A stretch of DNA of 64,000 nt, taken from NCBI GenBank assembly GCA_021234155.1, contig JAJEKV010000015.1:4400600-4464599 (forward strand), written 5' to 3'. The position numbers and the translations under genes were made by a program. Positions within the stretch are counted from its first letter, which is position 1; the number at the start of each line of letters is the position of its first letter. Below the pieces are notes generated by a model, which was not told the DNA's origin, made no database searches, and saw nothing but the letters and a program-made list of their open reading frames with translations. Shown here in pieces: positions 56,881 through 64,000 of this stretch. This DNA comes from Isoetes taiwanensis (lineage: Eukaryota; Streptophyta; Lycopodiopsida; Isoetales; Isoetaceae).

Positions 56881-59800
56881 GGCAGATGCTGAATTTAAGT
56901 ACAAAAATATATAGTCCTAGGTACTGTTAAGAGCTTGATGATCTTTGTATATTAGAATTAAAGCGCCGTAATACATATAGTGTCTCAAAATTAGGCCATG
57001 ATATTCATAAGCTTGACATGTTAGGCCAAGATTATTCATACAAGTTCACTACCACTACCACCGCATCCTTTCACTACCACTTCACTATGAATCAGTACAG
57101 ATGTTGCTGCAACTCCTCCTCAAGATGCCTCTTTTGTTCTCCACCCTTTCAAGTTTCTTGCCCAAGTCTATGGTGGATTGTAATCTAGGAAAGACTATTC
57201 CCCGTGCTATATCTTCTTTTCCTCCTGCATGGTGGTGGCCAATCATGTCAATGAACTCTATTCGCTGTAATTTTACCTTTCTACCTTGATCCCGCGAAGT
57301 TCTTTCAAGGAGGAAGCCTAACATGTGGTAAGAGATCTTTGTACATTGCAATTCGTAATCTCTACTTGATCCCATGATTCTTCTATGCTGCCATTAAATT
57401 GTTCTCATTGTATACATAGGTTTTGGCCAACTGGCTAATCAGATTTCGCAACTTCATAACCCTCCATTGAATCCACAATATTCTCCATTCCACAAATCAT
57501 TATTATTTGCCCATCATTCACCGAGCAATTTTCAAGCCCTTGTCCAACCCCGTGCCACATTAAAATGTCTCTTTGCAATGATTTATCATTTGAAGAACCA
57601 CCAAAGGTATTATGTTGCCTTCATGCCCATGCACAATCACAACAACTCCATTGTTTATCATCACTCACAAATCGGTATCGCATTGGTTGTTTGACTCCAA
57701 ATATGAGCTCACCCTTTTCTAAGGTCCACCTAAGTAATATCATCATCCGAATACTTCTCGGCTCCAATTATTGCACACCTACTCCATCTTTTATAGTAAT
57801 TCAACTGAAACCACTCTCCTCACGAACCTCTCGTACACTGATGATTCCCGGCCAGCCTCAACATGATCAGCCAATCTAATCTTTCCTCAACTCATGCTTT
57901 AAAATACCCAACCTTCTTTCAAGGCAAGATGATAGGACTTCTACAGCACGGGCCTCTGGTTAATAGGATACATTCTCGAACATCGAGCAATCCATGAGCA
58001 ATAATATTGTTTGTCCATTCCTTTGTTGGATATAAATAACTTGTTCGTACCTTTCCATTTCTCCTTTTGAATTGTTCAAGTAGCCTTTGCCTCAAGCCTT
58101 GTACCAAGCTTCCCTATATCTTCCTTTTGAATATCCCATCCTCTCTATAGGTCAACTATACTGTATACATGATGTCACCCATATCCTATGCAGGAATTAC
58201 AGCATGGTTCCTTTACCAAAACTTTAAACCACGAACGTCCGGACACATGCCAAAGGCACAACTGAATAGGGAATTCTTTGGCTGTACCAATTCCTAAAGC
58301 ATCTACCCTCAGCCTCGCATCGGGCTAACTATAAAGCAAGAGGGGGGCCCATGTAGGGATCTTTCTAGTGTATATTCCTTCTGGCTATGTTGAAGCTAAC
58401 ATTGAATGTCAACTTTCGCTGAGTTGTGATCGTCAAACCTATGCACCCGCACTCCATTTCACAACAAATACAATGAAGGTATAAATACAACCTCAAGTCA
58501 TTAGTCTTGTGGCATCCGGCTTCATAGTGGCATTTCCCTTTGGCGATTTCGTTAACATTTCCATTTGAAAAGTGTCATGATCCCAGCATGGAAGGGTGCC
58601 CTTCTTGATGCAAGAATACCAATCTCGATTTTGATCTACCCACATTTCACACTTTGAGTCACATTCATATGTCAGCCTGTGGACTTAGAAACCTCTACTG
58701 TTCGTGGTTCCATATCATCTATATCTAGAAAGTCATCTCTATCCTGCTGCCCTACCGTGATTTCTAACTTATGGACAACCCGCTTCTTCATGCATCCCCT
58801 ATTGAGCCTCGAGGTGGAGTGACCTTCACCTCAACAAGCCCCTGCACCAATCCTTTTTGTTGGGAAATCCATGGTATGCCGATATCTTGTGCCAACACTT
58901 TCATCATGGATCAATTCATGGCAAACAACACCTTCCTTGTTGATATGGTTCTTCTCATAGTATGTACAATCCTGACTCCATTCCTGGTTTAATATATAGT
59001 TGTCTTACTAAAAGACATACAACCCGCTTGTAGGACTCACCACGCAATCTTCTACTTCTTCTAGTAATTGATGTCAGCCGGGCCATTTCGCCAGTGCAGA
59101 TCGAAGAGGACTTGTTTGCTTCTTTCCACCTTTGAGCTCTACTCTTCCTTTTATTCCTTCCTCTTTACCACTGTTCTAATCACCCACTTGCTGCTCAATA
59201 TGGTCAGAATCATCCAATTGTATTGGTCAATACATTGTCATCAACCTCATTGCTCCATAGGTTCCGCAAAGATCCCATCCTTTCCCCATTTGGTTTTCTT
59301 CTTTCCCTGCTCTTGCCTTGGTTTCGCGGGTTCTACCATGAATGTCCTCAATAAATCACTTGGTCCATAAGTACTAAAGTAGCTACAACCATAAAATGCG
59401 TTACATTTTGCTTATTTAGTTATCGCGACACCAAACACAATTCAAACGTAGCCTATTCTGGGGCAATAGGGCCATTGTGTATGTCAAATGACTATTCACA
59501 TTAGGTTGTTTCAAAGAGCTCCGGTTTTGGATTTTGCCAGTGTCAGGAAATCAAGGCAATGTATTACTTTCCTCTCCCCTTCAACAAAATCGAACACGCG
59601 CTTGAATGTAACAAAATTCAATAAAACACCACTAACCGAGCCAACCGCTTTTTACTCTTTTGTCTTCTGGCTCCATTGCAAACTTTTGGGTCAAAGGTCC
59701 TCGAGGATTTGTGCCTCAATCCTTCCAACATCTCGGCCACAAAACAAGGAAATGAAGTGAGATGATGTGTTGTGCCATGTTTTTCCAAAAATAAAGAACT

Positions 59801-62654
59801 TTGATACTTTACCGCCGCCGTGACCGAAAGTAAATATCATTCGTTGTCATTAGCAAAGCCGCTTTTGCATACATCCATAGTGCCACAATGTCACCGATTT
59901 TTTACATTGTAAACAAAGTGAACAAATTTAAATTTTGGCTGAAAGAACAACGGCTTTAAGTCATAACGCTGAATGGTTCAATAAACGAATGCTCCACTCC
60001 AAATCGACCAGCTTTTAAAGGTTTAGGGTTCCTCCTACATCAATTTCTGCTCCAATGAAGGCGGCGAGGAATTGTCTCTCGAATGGCACTCCGCTTGAAA
60101 ACAGAATTCCTCCTTTCTTCGTGGCTATAACATGTCTTTCCTCGGCATCCGCATAAGTAGTTCAACCCCATCCTTGCATGGCGCGGAGGATCCATGGCAT
60201 ATTGAAGATGGGTGTATCGTGTGGCTCCATGCCCCTCGCATCAGACCTTCATCCCCCATCCATCGAGCCACGCCCATCCACGGCTATAATACGTCAAAAT
60301 GAAAGGCGGTTAAACAGCGTCGTTGTCCTACATTTATGGGCTCGCATTATTTTAGCAGAGGGCAAAAGGGCATCATCCACACCATGTTCTCGTGTGCTCA
60401 CGCACAACAAAAGAAATAGAAATCACCGCAAAAAGAGTTCGGATTCTGGCCGTGAGATAAGAACATTGGGTTTGTTTAATGATCTCCCAATCTCGGTGAA
60501 TTATCTCTTTGCTTGTTACAAATTTCCCACACCAAAAAGCATGTGGAACGTAATCCGCGACCGCTACATGTCTATGGCTCATGGCTTGAATGAAGGCATC
60601 ATCAATAAACAACCTCGGCTCCATTTTGTTGCGAAGGTCGAACTTGTACGGCAACAGAGAAAATTCCGTGAGAAAAACCCATGCAATTCTATAACTAACC
60701 ATGGAATGCCGATTTGATTTTATGGAGGAGGATTAGCAATTCTGGTCAGTTGAAGTCGCGAAGAAACTCCCGCCGACCACATATGCTCTGGTGGCCTTCC
60801 CTAAAAACATCGATGGTAGAAATTGTTTGTAACTCGATGGACGGCCGAGATGAGTCAACGTCAAGAATACGCCGCAGAATCGACCCAATAATAATTATAT
60901 ATGTTAAGAAAATCAGATGCGTGAAGTTTTGTAACTCTATAAACATTGGTTTCATAAAGTACAAGATGGAATTAGCTATATTAATCAAGCATTTTCTACT
61001 TACATATGACATAACATTTTAGCCAATAGATCAATGTGTCACATGCATTCAATCTTTGTGAAACATCCTTCCAATGTAAAACAAGATAGGTTAACAATTC
61101 TTCCTTATATGCTGGACAAAAATTTGTGTTTTTACACAAAGAACAACAAAGATCGAAGTTTACTCCCATTCTAAAGCCGGAGGGGAGATAGCACGTGTCC
61201 AAGCCGAAGTGAATTTGATACCGTAGGTACAAGTGGCTGTTTTAATGCCACTGAAGGAATCGTGTAGGGGATGAAAAATAAGGGTTTACGCCTAAACACG
61301 ATCGCCGACATATTTCTAGATTAGACCAAATAACAACCTGCTTCAAATTGCGATTGATGTTGTTGTACTACGAGCTTCCTTACTTGGTAAAGTTCATCTT
61401 TCACTTTCGCAACCTTATCTTTATGAAGATTAGTAATCGAGAACCGGTGGAAATTGAGAATCGGGTCAAACATTTTGCTTCAAATAAAGATAAGTAGAGG
61501 ACGAGAGAAACAAGGAAACAATAGTGGGTTTTGTTTGTATTCTTTATTTCTGGTGTTGATTTGTGTCATCGTGAAACATTGTACCAAAATGTGTTGAAAT
61601 TGCAAGGCCTTGAAGGCCCATTCAGAAGAGCACAGCCAAGCTCAGCCTTTAAGATAAAGAAATAAATATGACATGAAAAGTATTTCACAAGGAGTATTAG
61701 ATAAGATAAGATGAATTTTATGCCCCGCTTTTGAGCTTTGAGTTTCATATTTTATATAGTATATATAAAATAATTGATTTATTTGATGCAATAACATGTC
61801 CAAATGAGTGAATTAATGTGTTACAAATTGAGCATTGGTTGTATCTTTGTTGGTCGTTTCCATAGTCATACTTTACCCACGACCTCCAATAACAAAAACT
61901 AAGCATTTCACTAACCAAAAGGCCTCCTAAGATGCCGACTGAAAGCAAAGATGTTGCAGAAAACAAGGATCAATTTCTTTGATAGATAATTTTCACCATT
62001 ATCTTGCTCCCCATTTTGACTATAATCATATTGCACCACTTTGATCCCCATTGTAGTATATCATGACAAAGTATTACGTCCATTGTTCCTCATAAACAAA
62101 AAAGATTGTTTAAATCACCAATATCGCAATGATACCGGTTATAGGTGTAATGCCACAACACAACCACCTTTGTATATTCACCTTCAAATGAATACACATA
62201 CAAAAACATATGCACACTATCCAAATCTTCCACCTCATTCCATACCAATACATACTATTACACATGCTTGACATCTATTTCTTTCTATTTTATCCCATCC
62301 CAATCCTGCTCCATTCCTTCCACCAACCATTGCATCTACTCCCATTCATGTGTCCGAAGGACAATGTCTCTAAGACGCAAGTACTAAGTTAGTTGTTGCT
62401 AATGATAGGATTCAAATTTCGTGCTTTCAAATTGATTTTGCTCATATATAGTTGCCATTATAGAGGATCCAAAATTTTCGCTTTTGTGGTATCATCCACC
62501 ATGCTGATCAATATATTTAGTCGCCTTTGAAATTAGCATTCTCATTACTTATAAGTTTGCTGCATCTGAAGAGATCCTTAATTTCTTATTTGATTTTTCG
62601 TTTAAAATGCGTAGACATTGAATATGGATGTTGATATGGTTCTTCGTTGGAAGC
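56881..62654. other. Intergenic, no gene recognised
   Basis: Nearly 6 kb without a supported gene. 57085-57375 (minus, 96 codons, with a charged ERTSRDQGRKVKLQRIEF segment) and 60178-60717 (plus, 179 codons, with an overlapping 109-codon minus frame) are open but show no domain. 57460-59760 gives scattered protein-like minus-strand pieces (for example VHKLEITVGQQDRDDFLDID near 58740) broken by stops, consistent with an old mobile-element coding region that I cannot identify. Confidence 0.3.
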
Positions 62655-62677
62655 ATATATATATATATATATATATT
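62655..62677. repeat. (AT)n microsatellite
   Basis: About eleven AT units in a row, ending TTAGG. Confidence 0.9.
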
Positions 62678-64000
62678 AGGCCATACAAAATGGAGTTTTG
62701 TAAACGCGAATGTGCATGTGCATCGGCTATTAAAGCTTGCAGAAAAATAACCTAGAAATAACCTAAATTCTCTATGGTTTTGTCGGTATTCGTGATAAAC
62801 AAGACATCGCCATGCCGACCCTTTGATCTTCAAACAGCTTCCATTTTCTGGGATTGTAATTTAGAGCAAGTTTCATTCTCTCGGCTTACGTGCCCTGCAA
62901 TTTCTAGATTGCCTATTGCTTGCATAAGGAAGGAACCGATGTTCCATTTCCAGTTTAAGTAGCTTTGTTACGTTTTTGGTGATGTACTGAATCCACTCTG
63001 GCTGCAAGGCATATATACTAGATCGGCCACATATGCCTCTCCTCACGCTTCAAGTAGCAGGAGGTCTTCGAGGTCTTCTCATAGATTACATGCAGGATTA
63101 CAAACAATACTACGGGTAAGCAACTTGTTTTTCTTGCATTAAGTTTTGGTGCCATTGCGCGAAACTATGTCAATACTTACTTATTCTCGCGATTTCTGAA
63201 AAATAAGGTGCACCTCACGTAGTTGGGCTTAAGGTTTGTTGTAGCTGCTTGTTTTCATCCCGCTCTGTACTCGTATGTCGCTTCGAGAAACACTATAGGT
63301 TGAATTCTCCGAGCTTATTCTTTTCTGCTTGTTTTGGATGCCCCAAGATCGTTCTCACAGCTTGAATGCTATGTCGTGACAGTTACATCATGATGTGTTG
63401 TATCAAAGTATAAACCCAATCTTGAACTGGCGGAATGGAATCATATGGATTCTCATGGAATATTCCGCAGATGTAGCCACAAAATTTTAATGCACACCCC
63501 ATGATAATAATAATGCTCTATGATAATTTGGTTTCATAAAAATTTTGTCTTACTAGCCTATTTGAAATTTTCATGAAAGTAGAAATTCACTGAACATACC
63601 TTGTTCCTTTATGAAACATCCGGTGATCTTTTTGTTTATCAAATTTAAACTTGTAACGGCGTCAACTTTCTAAGCCAAAAATAAACCTTAAGACAATTAA
63701 CATTAATCTCCTTAATTAATTTTCCACCCAAACAAAGAAAATGAACCGATATGAAGGATTAGACATCTTTAGTATGAAATCATTTTGTCCCATTTGTTTC
63801 TGAATGTGATGAATTGAAATAAATTGCATTGTTGAATCCATTTTATCAGTCCATGGAGACGCAATCCATGAGACCTTAAAGAAGGAGCAAAACGCAGACG
63901 ATGCATCAGTCCGACCATTGAAAACTCCTCACCCTAACAATTTTCAAGGGAAAACTGCGGGCGCTTAATAAGAAGCAATAATAACTGAACGAAGTATTAG
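62678..64000. other. Intergenic, nothing recognised
   Basis: No gene, RNA gene or repeat supported to the end of the window. Confidence 0.35.

Noticed and set aside
57085-57375. 96-codon minus frame with charged segment
   Set aside because: No homology recognised and no supporting structure; mentioned only as part of the unidentified region.
60178-60717. 179-codon plus-strand open frame
   Set aside because: Longest frame in the right half, but with no motif, no neighbours and a 109-codon frame open on the opposite strand over the same DNA; probably chance.

Overview
This window looks like a repeat-dominated stretch of a large plant nuclear genome. Evidence: L1-type LINEs with plant-style RT and zinc-binding domains, LTR retrotransposons with initiator-Met-tRNA primer sites, a Helitron helicase remnant, a plant-style F-box gene and a kinesin-14-like exon. 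Very low gene density suggests a big-genome lineage (fern, other seed-free plant or gymnosperm), but that placement is inference. I see no bacterial-style operons, CRISPR arrays, rRNA or clear tRNA genes.

Layout. 1-17.8 kb is a nest of retroelements. A LINE ORF2 starts at about 1.07 kb and is broken at about 1471 by an LTR retrotransposon of about 11.4 kb (LTRs about 1.7 kb, at 1472-3172 and 11172-12881). The LINE resumes at about 12882 with its reverse transcriptase. A second, related LINE follows directly (about 14.9-17.8 kb). The 8 kb interior of the LTR element shows no recognisable gag or pol, so it looks non-autonomous or badly decayed. 18.4-20.1 kb holds a 644-bp tandem duplication and a miniature LTR element (TRIM-like) with 157-bp LTR, PBS and PPT on the minus strand.

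20.3-25.4 kb is the most gene-like part. It holds one intact single-exon F-box gene (21015-22139, minus) whose last codons and stop lie in a triplicated 57-65 bp repeat, a one-exon kinesin motor relic, and a degenerate hAT/ZNF862-like transposase C-terminus. 25.5-27.7 kb is a decayed Copia-like element on the minus strand (PBS, gag-like and protease-like remnants) with an internal 870-bp tandem duplication. At 30.5-31.1 kb a Helitron 3' terminus (hairpin plus CTAG) adjoins a Pif1-type helicase fragment in the matching orientation.

31-64 kb has no gene I can support. It contains many short tandem duplications (42-160 bp), a dispersed repeat shared with the left end, a Z-DNA-prone GTGCAT tract near 50.3 kb, and two abutting motif arrays at 55.8-56.9 kb (about twenty TAGGTGG cores, then about a dozen ACATGTTATA cores).

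The genes do not work together as a pathway. The window is best read as layered transposon insertion and decay around one probable live F-box gene. I found no convincing new biological system. The most unusual items are the paired motif arrays, the Helitron end with its helicase, the nested LINE/LTR structure, and the repeat-encoded tail of the F-box gene.
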